NCBI GenBank assembly: GCA_946811185.2
Contig: OX328099.1
Coordinates: 72,916,714-72,980,713, forward strand
DNA: 64,000 bases
DNA from: Hippopus hippopus
Lineage: Eukaryota; Mollusca; Bivalvia; Cardiida; Cardiidae
Direction: 5' to 3'
In this document: positions 37,001 to 41,360 of the stretch, one piece after another
How the letters are laid out: each line of letters begins with the position of its first letter
Numbering within the stretch: position 1 is the stretch's first letter
Translations under genes and position numbers: made by a program
The notes under the pieces: model-generated
The model's input: the letters and a program-made list of their open reading frames with translations, nothing else
Database searches by the model: none
What the model was told of the DNA's origin: nothing

Positions 37001-39670
37001 ATCTTAATCAACATGTTATCAATAATATATTGTAGTATAGCCAAGAATTTTTTTGTATTTTGGTAGAAATTTGATCCTAAAACAGCAGTATTATGTTGTT
37101 GGTGAGCGCGATCTCAATGACGCCATGGCTGTATAATGCATTACTTTCTTGAAGATGTGTGTTTGTACAACTTTCAAAAGATTTATTTTTCAATTCTTAA
37201 AATATTTAATATTAAAGGTGGGTATTTAGATTTTTCACATCTCACCAAATTAAAAAATATATATATCACTGAAATTTATATGAAAAAACAATACAAATCA
37301 TCAATAATTAAGAATCATAAAATTACAAAAGAAATTTTTTTTGAAGGTGTTCCCTTAAAAGGCTATATAGCCTCTTAAGGTATTTTTAGATTTCATGCCA
37401 AAAATAAAAAAAAGCATTGTGGGAATGTCAAGTGACTGGCACGTGATTAATGACGCTTAAATTCCATAACATAACAAACATGTAATTATTTTCCAAAATG
37501 TCTTCTTCTGACGCTATGTTTGAAGCTTCATCTGTGTATTTCTGGTATGTAAATGAGTGAGTTGCTCATGTAAAAATAGACCATGTTTACCGTCAGTGTC
37601 GACCTGGGCTGTAGTAAATCTCTAATTTCTCTTGTTGTCGGATGGTTTTCGACTACTGGGGTTTTATGAATGAAAATTAAAAGGCTTTGGGAGTATAAGG
37701 ATGATTTTTTTGTATTTTTGTAAAATTTCCGTCCCAAAATCTGAAGGGCCACCTTTAAGGGTTGAATCATCTCTTGGTACACGGTATCATCTCCAGACTA
37801 AAGATTAAAGTGACTACAAGTATCAAACACATGTTAGAGTTATCTCCCTTCACTATCTTCCTATAGAGATCTGAGTTAACAATTAAGTCTAGAGACAATA
37901 TAATATGGTTTTCAAAGTTATGATTCAATTCTTAACATTGTTAAATATTCTAAGAACTGAAAAATAAATCTGTTTGAAATTGTACAAACACACATCTTCA
38001 AGAAATTCACGTTTTATACAAAGTAGATCTGTGGCGTCATTGAAATCTCAACTCTGCATGTATGACTGTCTTTCAAACTCAAATTTCAACCAAAATACAT
38101 AAAATTTCTCAGCCATACTTCAATATACTAAACATAACATCTTAATTAAGCTATCTAAACTTAAAAAATATGCATGAAATGTTATTTATGTGCTGTGGCG
38201 TATCACTTTCTCCTGTGGCGTACCTGTGCCGTAAATTACTCCCGTGGAGTATTTTAGTGTGGTTGTATTTCAGTCATACTGCTGCTACCATGAATTGACT
38301 AGCCTTTCTAAAGACTCTGCCTCAAATATCTAGTCAAATGACACTTCCATCGTTATGGCCTCAAGCAAGGATCGCACTAGTGGCTCACAATTAACAAGTC
38401 TCTCACTAATATGGGCGAAAGGGTTAGGGTTAGACTGCCTATAGGTTACACGTATTACGTCATTCTCAACCCTGAAGAACAATTTTTCGGCCATTTTGAA
38501 TTGCTCCACATGGAGAAAAAGTTGTCATTTGGTAGAGTTCAGGCAGTAGATATCTACTGCCATCAAAAATTTGCTGGGCAGTGTCAAATAAACATATCTG
38601 CACAGATTCATTGTTGTACAGATTATGATTGAATATGTCTGAGAAAAAAAAGTCTCTTTCGCCCATTTCTAGGCTTTGCCTATTTTCATATTAGCCTTTT
38701 TGCCACTGTGAACCACAGGGACTCGATCCAGTAATTTTTTTTGTATCTTGTAAGTAGATATAGACAAGGGGTCGAACTTGACCAAAGGGTAGATATTACC
38801 AGGTTCGAATTTAGGCCCAATTACAAAGTCAATTTCGATTCAATTTTGTCACGAAATGTACCAAATCACAGCTAAATGAATACGTTCTTCGATGATGCTA
38901 CAGATTATAACCATAATCAATCCATTTACCGAATACAGATCGAGATATCGAGCAAATTATGGTCAATTTTGCAGGTCGGACACGATAAATAATTGGTTTT
39001 GTTCCCTGGTTGATCAATTAGGAAAGAAATAGTTGTCTGTAAGTTACTTATTAACATGTTTTTAATCAATGCGTGGTAGGAAAACTGGCTGTCAATGGCT
39101 GAGAATGGCATTTAGCCCTGAAAGTAGAGTGGTGTCCCAGTTGCACGGTCGTGTCCGACCTGCGAAATTGACCCTAATTTGCTCGATATCTCGATCTGTG
39201 TTCGGTAAACGGATTGATTATGGTTATAATCTGTAGCATCATCGAAGAACGTATTCATTTAGCTGTGATTTGGTACATTTCATGACAAAATTGAATCAAA
39301 ATTGACTTTGTAATTGGACCTTAATTCGAATCCGGTAATATCTGTCCTTCGGTCAAGTTCGACCCCTTGTCTATATCTACTTACAAGATACCAAAAAATT
39401 ACTGGATCGAGTCCCTGTACTGTGAACTGGCAATTGAGCAGGTATCTTGAGAAGACAAATATCACTAGATTTCTGATTCAAGTTTACCTTTTTCTCTTCC
39501 TTGGGAGCCTTCTTGGGCTGTTCTTGCTCTTTCTTTTGCTTCTTAGCTTCAAACTTTGCCATCTTCTCCAGCTTCTTTTTCTCCTTTGCCAGTTGTTTTT
39601 CAGTTTTCACCGGAGCGCCAGCAGCTTCACCACCTGGCCCGGCTTCAGAGCCATCTTTATTGTCTGCCAT
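962..39670 (-). CDS. VARS: Valine--tRNA ligase, cytosolic type; 18 exons traced, 3' end outside the window
   Basis: Class I aminoacyl-tRNA synthetase charging tRNA-Val. Spliced exons give 725 codons plus one base: 39488-39670, 35416-35491, 33716-33816, 32810-32934, 31195-31359, 26016-26097, 22057-22285, 20883-21062, 20448-20572, 19790-19893, 18366-18447, 17164-17240, 13167-13363, 11104-11174, 6296-6421, 2879-2983, 1699-1767, 962-1040. All junctions are GT/AG and phases agree throughout. Order: Lys/Glu-rich N-terminus (1-61), Rossmann start with HLGH (HIGH signature, 146-149), CP1 editing insertion (about 290-450) with TTRIETM and TPAHD (Asp390), the DTWFSS motif in exon 14, and a KMSKS-type loop reading KMSKT (655-659). 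There is no GST-like N-terminal domain of the vertebrate kind, so it resembles shorter invertebrate enzymes. It breaks off after AYTAQG; roughly the last third is missing. The ATG at 39670 has A at -3 and G at +4; an in-frame TTG upstream is not needed. Confidence 0.96.
1050..1500. repeat. PAL-A remnant between PAL-B fragments (VARS intron 17)
   Basis: The centre (about 1190-1390) matches PAL-A: GCATTTGCAGACAAGAAATT, an eroded core, ending GTGGTAAAGGCTTA. On both sides TCAATATACCAGTTTAGAT-like and TAATCTTGACCTTCT-like pieces are a duplicated PAL-B-related segment. Confidence 0.55.
1699..1767 (-). CDS. VARS: VARS exon 17 (residues 677-699)
   Basis: Acceptor TTTATAG, donor GGTCAG|GTGATT, phase 0 in and 0 out. 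Encodes [18 protein letters not shown], matching the NLDPSEVEKAKEGQ-type segment of animal ValRS. Confidence 0.94.
1768..2878. other. VARS intron 16, no recognised element
   Basis: AT-rich intron of 1.1 kb. Only simple A/T tracts (about 2107-2136) are seen; open frames here are short and unrelated to known proteins. Confidence 0.5.
2879..2983 (-). CDS. VARS: VARS exon 16 with KMSKT loop (residues 642-676)
   Basis: Acceptor CTGTAG, donor TTAGAG|GTAAG, phase 0 in and 0 out. Encodes [20 protein letters not shown]. The ATP-binding loop reads KMSKT rather than the usual KMSKS, a conservative Ser-to-Thr change (codon ACC). Confidence 0.97.
3440..4273. mobile_element. HINE-type element with GACGGATCAAAATTT repeats
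   Basis: Internal repeats carry GACGGATCAAAATTTCGC, CTGACCAGCGGTTTCAGAG and TTGGTTGCCATGGCAACCAG. The end reads CCCCTTGAGCACGTTATGCT then CAGGTGAGCTAAAA, the same 3' cap as the satellite-bearing elements. Contains a 21-C run at 3885-3905. The 5' boundary is unclear. Confidence 0.65.
4504..6200. mobile_element. HINE/pearl-type element with 145-bp satellite core (VARS intron 15)
   Basis: Begins ACAAGAGCTCCATGATGGCC and ends GCTTAGGTGAGCTAAAA. The core is about 11 diverged tandem units of about 145 bp containing GTGACCTAGTTTTTGACC, AAGACAAACATTCTGACC and GAAAATGTGGCCTCTAGAG. The repeated open frames on the minus strand are products of this period, not genes. Confidence 0.8.
6296..6421 (-). CDS. 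VARS: VARS exon 15 (residues 600-641)
   Basis: Acceptor AAATTTCAG, donor AAAGAG|GTAAT, phase 0 in and 0 out. Encodes [20 protein letters not shown], strongly conserved in ValRS immediately before the KMSKS loop exon. Confidence 0.97.
6791..7246. mobile_element. PAL-A copy interrupted by a second PAL-A copy
   Basis: Outer copy 6791-6987 resumes at 7213-7246. It is split at its internal TTAA by the inner copy 6988-7216, whose TTAA is present on both sides. This shows TTAA as the target duplication for the family. Confidence 0.85.
6988..7216. mobile_element. PAL-A reference copy (229 bp)
   Basis: TTAACCCTTTACC at the left, GGTAAAGAGTTAA at the right, and a central palindrome: ATTGTGGGAAAAGGAGAAAA, then TGCTGG, a turn, and CCAGCA followed by the complement ending CCCACAAT. 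The two arms between core and end differ from each other (one AGCCTTTTGAAAGCATT, the other GTCGTCTGCAAATGCTTT). No coding capacity; non-autonomous. Confidence 0.85.
7569..8616. mobile_element. Foldback element with about 245-bp inverted arms
   Basis: Arms 7569-7811 and 8370-8616 are inverted copies at high identity; outer ends read ACGGGTAGGAAACTTCAT. Each arm contains ATGTCGGCTGAAAAACAACC followed by CAG|GTAAGC, which looks like a short first exon with a consensus donor (MSAEKQPKN). The 560-bp spacer has no recognised feature. Confidence 0.75.
9480..9693. mobile_element. PAL-A copy
   Basis: Core AAATGCTAGTAACCAGCATT with flanking TCTCCTTTTC; ends GCTAAAGGATTAA. The left TTAACCC end is degraded. 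Confidence 0.75.
10630..10790. repeat. PAL-A remnant
   Basis: GGTGGAAAATATCATGGGGA, an eroded centre, then CCCACAGTGTTTTCAAATGG and TTGGCAAAGGATTA. Both termini are degraded. Confidence 0.5.
10797..11056. mobile_element. PAL-D element, copy 1
   Basis: About 255 bp; ends resemble GGGGCATTTGGATATTTGCG and its complement. Two internal hairpins use GATCAGCCTGCGCAGTCCGC and CGCAGGCTAATCC-type arms. A second copy sits at 41097-41350. Confidence 0.8.
11104..11174 (-). CDS. VARS: VARS exon 14 (residues 576-599)
   Basis: Acceptor AATTTTAG, donor GATAAG|GTAAT, phase 1 in and 0 out. Encodes [20 protein letters not shown], containing the conserved DTWFSS motif of the Rossmann half. Confidence 0.96.
11195..11290. 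repeat. PAL-A remnant
   Basis: GTTAACCCTTTACTGAACGA at the left, a shortened centre, then TTTCTTCTTTTCCCATGG. Lies 20 bp upstream of VARS exon 14. Confidence 0.5.
11935..12385. mobile_element. HINE-type element with GGACGGACAG tail
   Basis: Contains two related blocks with AAGGGGATATAACTCTGGAA and TTCATTGTGGTAAGTTTGAA, then GGAGTTGCGCACGCAAG and a GGATGGACGGACAG tail ending GGCGTATAATAAT. Confidence 0.6.
12530..12845 (-). mobile_element. SINE-2 copy, minus orientation
   Basis: Carries GTATGGTGTTTAACGCCATT, CCAAGCCACTGGCTGCTTTC and GTGAGAGAGGAATGAATTC, shared with four other copies. The tRNA-like head lies at the high-coordinate end. Confidence 0.75.
12870..13075. mobile_element. PAL-A copy, degraded core
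   Basis: GAAAGGGTAGAAAACATTGT is followed by a truncated palindrome (GGTCTTTTCTTCAACGTTTTC), so the central hairpin is lost. Ends GGTATAGGGTTGA. Confidence 0.6.
13167..13363 (-). CDS. VARS: VARS exon 13 (residues 510-576)
   Basis: Acceptor TTTAACAG, donor GTCCAAG|GTAAGT, phase 2 in and 1 out. Encodes [19 protein letters not shown], a near-invariant class Ia active-site block, followed by a less conserved, Lys-rich stretch. Confidence 0.97.
13460..13690 (-). mobile_element. SINE-1 copy, minus orientation
   Basis: Reads TTGTTTGTATTGGAGTTAAC at the tail and GGTATCGAACCTCCAACCAC then ACCACTGAGCTACTTGG at the head, the complement of tRNA-like B and A boxes. Confidence 0.8.
13920..16998. mobile_element. 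Outer HINE-type element, itself interrupted
   Basis: Left segment CTTAATACCCCCGCCAGCAC (to 13962) and right segment GTGTCAAGTTCAAGGGGAGA through the GGACGGACACACAGACAGG tail to GCAGGGGTATAAAA. The satellite element 13963-16775 sits between TTTGACAGAAA and GGTGTCAAG. Confidence 0.6.
13963..16775. mobile_element. Satellite-bearing HINE/pearl-type element with higher-order repeat
   Basis: 5' cap ACAAGAGGGCCATGATGGCC and 3' cap GAGCACTTTGTGCTCAGGTG. The core is about 18 units of about 145 bp. A block of five units (about 14,980-15,705) recurs 726 bp further on (about 15,706-16,448) with no difference in the parts I compared, so it is a recent duplication. Open frames of 69-86 codons repeat with the unit and are not genes. 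Confidence 0.88.
17164..17240 (-). CDS. VARS: VARS exon 12 (residues 485-510)
   Basis: Acceptor GTTTCAG, donor TTCAAG|GTGAT, phase 0 in and 2 out. Encodes [18 protein letters not shown], matching the ValRS segment before the [10 protein letters not shown] motif. The donor faces a 3.3-kb stack of nested repeats. Confidence 0.94.
17440..17657. mobile_element. PAL-A copy
   Basis: Core AAAATGCTGGTGACAAGC, then TTTTATCCTTTTACC; ends GTCTGGGAAAGGGTTAA. Confidence 0.7.
17958..18010. repeat. Three tandem 21-bp units with CRE-like sites
   Basis: GAATGACGTCACTCTATATA is repeated as GACGTCAC, GATGTCAC and GACGCAG variants. TGACGTCA is a consensus cAMP-response/ATF site, but the location in intron 11 gives no functional support. 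Confidence 0.6.
18125..18357. mobile_element. PAL-A copy beside VARS exon 11
   Basis: GGTAGAAATTTTGTTGGAAA, the core AAAATGCTTGTTATCAGCAT, and end GGTAAATGGTTAA. Its end is 8 bp from the exon-11 donor side at 18366. Confidence 0.75.
18366..18447 (-). CDS. VARS: VARS exon 11 (residues 457-484)
   Basis: Acceptor CATTTTCAG, donor GTAAAG|GTATG, phase 2 in and 0 out. Encodes [19 protein letters not shown], the conserved return from the CP1 insertion. A PAL-A copy lies right beside the donor (18125-18357). Confidence 0.96.
18538..19381. mobile_element. PAL-A copy split by an unclassified insertion
   Basis: The left end TTAACTCTTTACCAAAGTAC is followed at about 18560 by about 640 bp of foreign sequence with imperfect GGACAACAA-type ends. 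PAL-A resumes near 19215 with GTAGCTCAAAAGATGATTTC and ends with TTAA at 19378-19381. Confidence 0.6.
19790..19893 (-). CDS. VARS: VARS exon 10 (residues 423-457)
   Basis: Acceptor TTACCACAG, donor ATGCAG|GTATGG, phase 0 in and 2 out. Encodes [18 protein letters not shown] and DNPMVVPTC. Its polypyrimidine tract seems to come from the terminal CAAGAG motif of an inserted repeat at 19903. Confidence 0.95.
19903..20110. repeat. CAAGAG-ended repeat, copy 1
   Basis: ACAAGAGCAACGCATGTGGG start; shares GTGTCAAAAATACTTTG, TACCTGCCCTTG and TTGAAGTAAATA with 21690-21900. The complement of its start forms the pyrimidine tract of VARS exon 10. Confidence 0.6.
20206..20435. mobile_element. PAL-A copy
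   Basis: TTAACCCTTTACCACACAAT start; ends AAGGTAAAGGATTA. The left half of the central palindrome is mutated, the right half intact. Confidence 0.8.
20448..20572 (-). CDS. VARS: VARS exon 9, CP1 editing domain (residues 381-422)
   Basis: Acceptor GTTACAG, donor TTTGCT|GTAGG, phase 1 in and 0 out. Encodes [16 protein letters not shown]; the AHD aspartate (Asp390) is the conserved editing residue. A PAL-A copy ends about 13 bp past the donor. Confidence 0.96.
20573..20882. other. VARS intron 8, no recognised element
   Basis: 310 bp of AT-rich intron. I see no repeat family or coding signal in it. Confidence 0.5.
20883..21062 (-). CDS. VARS: VARS exon 8, CP1 editing domain (residues 321-381)
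   Basis: Acceptor GTTACAG, donor GCACAG|GTAGG, phase 1 in and 1 out. Encodes [20 protein letters not shown] and [12 protein letters not shown]. The TTRIET segment belongs to the editing pocket in class I Val/Ile/Leu enzymes. Confidence 0.97.
21088..21446. repeat. PAL-A copy (21205-21446) next to a truncated copy (21088-21140)
   Basis: The first piece has TTAAACCTTTACCACACAAT and fades out. The second begins GTTAACTCTTTATCAAATGA, has a shortened core (AAATGCTGGTAACCAGC) and ends TTGGTAAAGAGTTAA. Confidence 0.65.
21690..21900. repeat. CAAGAG-ended repeat, copy 2
   Basis: ACAAGAGCATCCCTTGCAGG start and shared blocks with 19903-20110. Confidence 0.6.
22057..22285 (-). CDS. VARS: VARS exon 7, entry to the CP1 editing domain (residues 245-321)
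   Basis: Acceptor ATTCTAG, donor GTTCTG|GTATGT, phase 0 in and 1 out. Encodes [20 protein letters not shown] and [13 protein letters not shown], strongly conserved in ValRS and leading into the editing insertion that hydrolyses Thr-tRNA-Val. Confidence 0.97.
22325..22496. mobile_element. PAL-B copy, rearranged
   Basis: Bounded by TTAA; contains GATGAAACTTTCAAGTCTAT, CTCCTTATCAGCCGTGTAG and end CCCTAAGGGTTAA. One half of the central palindrome is deleted. Confidence 0.65.
22640..23092. repeat. Two PAL-A copies in a row
   Basis: 22640-22795 is eroded; 22857-23092 starts TTAACTCTTTTCTGAATTG and ends GTGTGGTAAAGAGCTAA. Confidence 0.6.
23370..24240. mobile_element. HINE-type element with GTCACATGATCTG repeats
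   Basis: Starts ACAAGAGTGTCGTCATCGCA. Three or four units share GAAGCCCCCTTTTTCCATGA, AACCTTGACAAT and GCGCTAGGTCACATGAT; GGATGGACAGACGGACGC marks one tail. Confidence 0.65.
24517..24600 (-). other. Exon-like open segment in VARS intron 6, unassigned
   Basis: 84 bp between a TCTGACAG acceptor and a CAG|GTATTT donor, open in one frame only and in phase 0 at both ends. The translation ends [15 protein letters not shown]. Nothing in VARS corresponds to it. It could be an in-frame cassette exon, a stray exon of another gene, or chance. The DLY..xIGLxIR end loosely recalls kinetochore protein Spc25, but the match is too short to rely on. Confidence 0.25.
25520..26020 (-). repeat. 51-bp minisatellite copying the VARS exon-6 5' splice site
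   Basis: Ten units of about 51 bp (two spacings are 47 bp) run from the real donor at 26011-26015 into intron 6. Donor-like GTAAG cores lie at 25960, 25913, 25862, 25811, 25713, 25611 and 25560. Two units are altered: GTAAC near 25760 and GTCAG near 25662. Each unit carries GATCCTGTAAGTAA-like sequence, including the last six exon bases, so the array must have grown from the junction itself. Confidence 0.93.
26016..26097 (-). CDS. VARS: VARS exon 6 (residues 217-244)
   Basis: Acceptor GTTTTCAG, donor GATCCT|GTAAGTAA, phase 2 in and 0 out. Encodes [19 protein letters not shown] and then CFTMDP. The exon-intron junction is the first unit of a 51-bp tandem array that repeats the donor downstream. 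Confidence 0.96.
26135..26275. mobile_element. PAL-C copy
   Basis: CCATGCTCTGTGAAAAGCGA start, then CAGGTCAGCCTGTGCACTCC; the right arm of the hairpin is degraded. Confidence 0.55.
26422..27089. mobile_element. HINE-type element with GACGGATCAAAATTT repeats and a double tail
   Basis: 5' cap ACAAGAGGGCCATGATGGCC; internal units as at 3440-4273; 3' cap TTGAGCACGTTGTGCTCAAG ends at 27010. A second tail, GGACGCACAACGGACAACGG and CTTCGGCCAGTGGAGCTAAA, follows to 27089, suggesting one element inside another. Confidence 0.7.
27090..28506. mobile_element. HINE-type element with about 155-bp tandem units
   Basis: Units carry AAGCCCATGTAAAACTTGTG, GGTCCACTAGATAAAGCTAC and ATGCCAAATTTGGTAGCCCT between about 27230 and 28225. 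A GGAC microsatellite at 28421-28455 and the cap CTTCGGCCAGTGGAGCTAAA close the element. Confidence 0.7.
28523..30332. mobile_element. PAL-A copy split by a satellite-bearing element
   Basis: Left half 28523 to about 28635 (TTAACCCTGTACCAAACAAT to TTTTCTATTCTTC). Right half from about 30240 (TTTTGTCATCTGCAAATGC) to TTAA at 30329-30332. Confidence 0.8.
28636..30240. mobile_element. HINE-type element with about 180-bp tandem units
   Basis: Starts ACAAGAGTGGCAAATTGTCG and ends TTCGACGGATGTATAAAAAT. Roughly seven units share GACAAAGTTATGCTCCGGAC, GCTGTAAAAATGACGATCAA and GAGGTAGAGTTATGGTTCTT. Confidence 0.75.
30347..30490 (-). mobile_element. SINE-1, truncated
   Basis: Has the tail side (TATTAGAGTTTAACGTCG, GCAGTTAGTGCACCTATGCA) and ends in GGCTACTTTTCTAAGG; the tRNA-like head is missing. 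Confidence 0.65.
30590..31130. mobile_element. Palindromic element with CTCGCCAAAGGCTCGCT core, copy 1
   Basis: Ends share ATCACATAACTCTCCTTG and CTCATGTCAGATCCTATAT with 56302-56675. The core AAGCTCGCCAAAGGCTCGCT lies between arms AGGTAAAAACTTATTAAACT and its complement. Confidence 0.65.
31195..31359 (-). CDS. VARS: VARS exon 5 (residues 162-217)
   Basis: Acceptor TTTACAG, donor AATGA|GTAATT, phase 2 in and 2 out. Encodes [19 protein letters not shown], a hallmark segment of ValRS next to the active site. The donor GTAATT is weaker than the GTAAG used at most other exons. Confidence 0.97.
31385..31537. mobile_element. PAL-C copy
   Basis: CCATGCTCTGCGTAAAGGGG start; hairpin AGGTCAGCCTGCACAGACAG / GCGCAGGCTGACCTGGG; end CAATTTTCTGTAAGTCC. 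Confidence 0.75.
31560..32008. mobile_element. Two abutting PAL-A copies sharing one TTAA
   Basis: First copy 31560-31783; second 31780-32008. Both have near-complete central palindromes. The shared TTAA at 31780-31783 suggests insertion of one at the end of the other. Confidence 0.75.
32140..32450 (-). mobile_element. SINE-2 copy, minus orientation
   Basis: GCCATTCTCCACATTATTTA, GGCCAGTGCACCTATCCATG, GAGAGAGGAATGAATCCTGT; head complement with CAAGTCCTGCAGGCTACCG. Confidence 0.8.
32490..32760 (-). mobile_element. SINE-1 copy, minus orientation
   Basis: TTTGTTTGTATTGGAGTTTA tail, CTCACATGCATCACAGGTGA middle, CCAACCACTGAGCTACCTTG head complement. Lies 50 bp from VARS exon 4. Confidence 0.8.
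32810..32934 (-). CDS. VARS: VARS exon 4 with HIGH-type motif (residues 121-162)
   Basis: Acceptor AATTTCAG, donor AGATG|GTAAG, phase 0 in and 2 out. Encodes [21 protein letters not shown] is the ValRS form of the class I HIGH signature that binds ATP. A remnant of a PAL-A element (about 32945-33023) lies just upstream of the acceptor. Confidence 0.97.
32945..33023. repeat. PAL-A half copy upstream of exon 4
   Basis: GTAGAAAACATTTGTC, then ATTTTGTTGTTTGGTAAAGA and GTTAA; only one half remains. Confidence 0.5.
33290..33450. repeat. PAL-A remnant
   Basis: ATGCTGGTAACCTACATTTC, CGTGGTCTGCTGATGCTTTC and GCTGGTAAAGAGTTAA; the left half is lost. Confidence 0.5.
33467..33711 (+). mobile_element. 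SINE-1, full-length tRNA-derived copy
   Basis: Pol III A box TAGCTCAGTGG (33477-33487) and B box GAGTTCAATTCC (33515-33526), then a body with CACCTCTGATGCAAGTGAGA and a CAAACAAACAAA tail. The tail runs straight into the exon-3 splice donor of VARS (complement at 33711-33715). Confidence 0.88.
33716..33816 (-). CDS. VARS: VARS exon 3 (residues 87-120)
   Basis: Acceptor ATTGCAG, donor TATTAT|GTAAG, phase 1 in and 0 out. Encodes [19 protein letters not shown], the conserved entry to the catalytic domain. The donor directly abuts the CAAA-repeat tail of a SINE. Confidence 0.96.
33860..34110. repeat. Imperfect inverted repeat with CCTATGTTGTGGGTAC arms
   Basis: AGAACCTATGTTGTGGGTAC near 33880 and its inverted partner GTACCCACAACACAGGTTTT near 34034. 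A similar hairpin occurs at 51855-52003. Confidence 0.55.
34130..34505 (-). mobile_element. SINE-1 copy split by a TIR element
   Basis: Parts 34130-34232 and 34458-34505 join into the normal head: CCTGCAACCACCAGG followed by TCACTTGTCAGATACAC and ACTGAGCTACCCGG. Confidence 0.8.
34233..34457. mobile_element. 225-bp MITE inside SINE-1
   Basis: Terminal inverted repeats GGTACCTTTCACTATACTG and GGTACCGTTCACTAAACTG. CCAGG is duplicated at both edges (34228-34232, 34458-34462); CAG with a GGGTACC end is an equally valid reading. A 3-bp duplication with a GGG start would suit PIF/Harbinger; superfamily unproven. Confidence 0.8.
34712..34942. mobile_element. PAL-A copy
   Basis: TTAACCCTTTAACAAACAAC start, core AAATGCTGATTACCAGCATT, end GTGTGGTATAGGGTTAA. 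Confidence 0.82.
35035..35212. repeat. PAL-A, one arm only
   Basis: AAAGCACTTGCAGACGACAA and GGAAGCGTGAAAAAATTGTG, then a jump to CATTCTGTGCCAAGGTCATT; the central palindrome is deleted. Confidence 0.6.
35416..35491 (-). CDS. VARS: VARS exon 2 (residues 62-87)
   Basis: Acceptor TGTTCAG, donor AAAG|GTAAG, phase 0 in and 1 out. Encodes [16 protein letters not shown], the conserved linker ahead of the ValRS core. A complete PAL-A element begins 13 bp upstream of the exon, so the branch-point area lies in or beside repeat DNA. Confidence 0.95.
35504..35732. mobile_element. PAL-A complete copy (229 bp) beside exon 2
   Basis: TTAACCCTTTACCATACAAT start, perfect core AAATGCTGGTAACCAGCATT, end GTAAAAAGTTAA. 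Confidence 0.85.
36950..38200. mobile_element. Foldback element with about 280-bp arms (VARS intron 1)
   Basis: Arms about 36960-37240 and 37900-38190 pair imperfectly: GTATTTTGGTAGAAATTTGA with TCAAATTTCAACCAAAATAC, and CTTGAAGATGTGTGTTTGTA with TACAAACACACATCTTCAAG. The 660-bp centre shows no gene; the 80-codon open frame at 37136-37378 is AT-rich and part of the arm. Confidence 0.7.
38705..39440. mobile_element. Large inverted repeat with about 270-bp arms, next to VARS exon 1
   Basis: Arms about 38715-38985 and 39147-39425 are inverted copies (AGGTCGGACACGA, GATCGAGATATCGAGCAAAT, AAGGGGTCGAACTTGACC) around a 160-bp centre. The right arm ends about 60 bp from the exon-1 donor. Confidence 0.8.
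39488..39670 (-). CDS. VARS: VARS exon 1 (start codon; residues 1-61)
   Basis: Starts ATGGCAGACAATAAAG and ends AAAAAG|GTAAAC in phase 0. It encodes a Gly/Ala stretch followed by a Lys/Glu-rich helix with [17 protein letters not shown]. Such charged N-terminal appendices in eukaryotic ValRS are generally linked to tRNA or elongation-factor association; here that is inference. Confidence 0.95.
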
Positions 39671-39840
39671 ACTACAACAGTACGTGGCTAGGTTTAAGAT
39701 CCGACTCAATATTAAGTTGAGCTTAAATCGCTTTTAAACAATGATGCTACAATCACGAAATTATACTTGCAATCGAAACCGACAATGTTGCGTGAGACAG
39801 AGGTCAATCTTTGACCCGGAAGTAAACAAAATCATGATGT
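39671..39840 (-). promoter_or_regulatory. VARS: VARS 5' UTR and proximal promoter with an ETS-type site
   Basis: Upstream of the VARS ATG there is no TATA box. CCGGAAGT at 39816-39823, about 146 bp upstream of the ATG, is a consensus ETS/GABP site, common in housekeeping promoters. Next to it GGTCAAAGATTGACC forms a small palindrome. Promoter status is inferred from position. Confidence 0.5.
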
Positions 39841-41096
39841 ACATTAATGATGATAATTCTTGTGTCTGTTTTTTTATTAAAATAATTAATTTTGTTTTTC
39901 TTCAAGACTTTTAAAGATTTTAAATCACTCTTTAGATGTCAAAAAATTCTTTTTAAATAAATGTAAGCATTTCTACATAATGTTAATTGTACATTGTGAA
40001 ATTTATGGGTAAGGCTAAAATCCGCTCGAACGAGTATTTCGTTGTTATTATCGGGTCCGTCAGTTCCAAGATTAACAAGTTGCATAAATATGTGATTATT
40101 TTCCAGAAGAAATCGAATCTTAGTTTCATTTTCTGCTGAGGCGTTAAATAGTGTATCAGAATTAATTTGAAAGCAACCCCTCCGCCCTAAATGTGGATAT
40201 TGAGGGTCACAGGTCTGATTGACCTTTCTCTCAGCCTTACCTAAAAATGACGATTATAAACATAAGGACTTTTAATTTCTGATTCACAACAAATACATAT
40301 CTTCTTACCGATTTGGGGAGCTAGGTGAGTTCACACTACACAATGTTTCAAGCAGGTTCTCTCTCCCTCTGCATCTCAGTGACTTCAAGTGTTTAAAATA
40401 TTGATAAAATATGTGCAGGGAAAGGTAAGATGCTGGTTAAAAACAGAATTGTCTTACCGTTCAAAATACTGTACAAAAAGGAAATACCCCGGATCAAAGA
40501 AGGATGAGAACAACTGTTAAAGGTAAACTAAAAAGAACTAAAAGACTTCTAAATCTCTATGAAAAAAGTAAAAAAAAAAAAACATCCAAAAATGCAACTT
40601 ACAGCAAATTCCTTCCTTCTTCCCCAATGATTTTAATTCTAGAAAGACATCATTATTTTTCAAAGTGTACAGCTGAATGAATAAAGCTTGAATGAAAAAA
40701 ATCAAAAGTCATGTGATTGATTGGAGGGCAGTGATCAGTCAAGCAGAACATCAGGTAAATGCAGAGTGACCAAATAGACTCGGCATTTAAAAAGTGACCC
40801 CTACTACACGCGTAATAATATAATCAGGAGGCGTTAGTTTCTATACCATAGTACAAAGCATTTTGAAGCATCCTGTACATAACGCGAATGATAATAAAAT
40901 CTTTCAGTTTTCCGGTCAATTTAGCTGTCAAAAGTGAAGATCGTAGTAAAGCTAAGATTCGTTTTAATTATCGATTTTAAGTCACGTACTTACATATCAG
41001 CTCTTTGGCATTTTTCTTATCCAAGCGTACACTCCTACCTTAGCAATAAGTCTTATTCGTAAAAATGTAGGTTTCGCACTAGTATAATCTGGCTTG
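39841..41096. other. Upstream flank of VARS, no recognised element
   Basis: AT-rich, without a recognisable exon or repeat family. Short A runs only (for example 40570-40581). Confidence 0.45.
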
Positions 41097-41350
41097 CAAA
41101 ACGCGAAAGGGGGCATTTGGACATTTGCGTAAAATATTGTCTCGGATCAGCCTGCGCAGTCCACGCAGGCTAATCCGAGACGGCACTTTACGACTACAGT
41201 AGATTTAGTGCTACAGTAGACTTAGGCAAAAAAGAAAATTACATAAAAATGGAAAGTGTCGTTTCGGATAAGCCTGCGCGGACAGCGCAGGCTGATCCGA
41301 GACGACACTTTACGCAAATGTACGATTGCGCATTTTCGCGTGTTGCAGGT
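41097..41350. mobile_element. PAL-D element, copy 2
   Basis: Near-symmetrical ends CGCGAAAGGGGGCATTTGG and CGCATTTTCGCGTGTTGCAG; two hairpins with CAGCCTGCGCAGTCCACGCA and AAGCCTGCGCGGACAGCGCA. Confidence 0.82.
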
Positions 41351-41360
41351 CAATTATGTA

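Noticed and set aside
39671..39709. Longer VARS N-terminus starting at 39709
   Set aside because: The first codon there is TTG, not ATG. The ATG at 39670 has a good context and gives a normal Lys-rich N-terminus.
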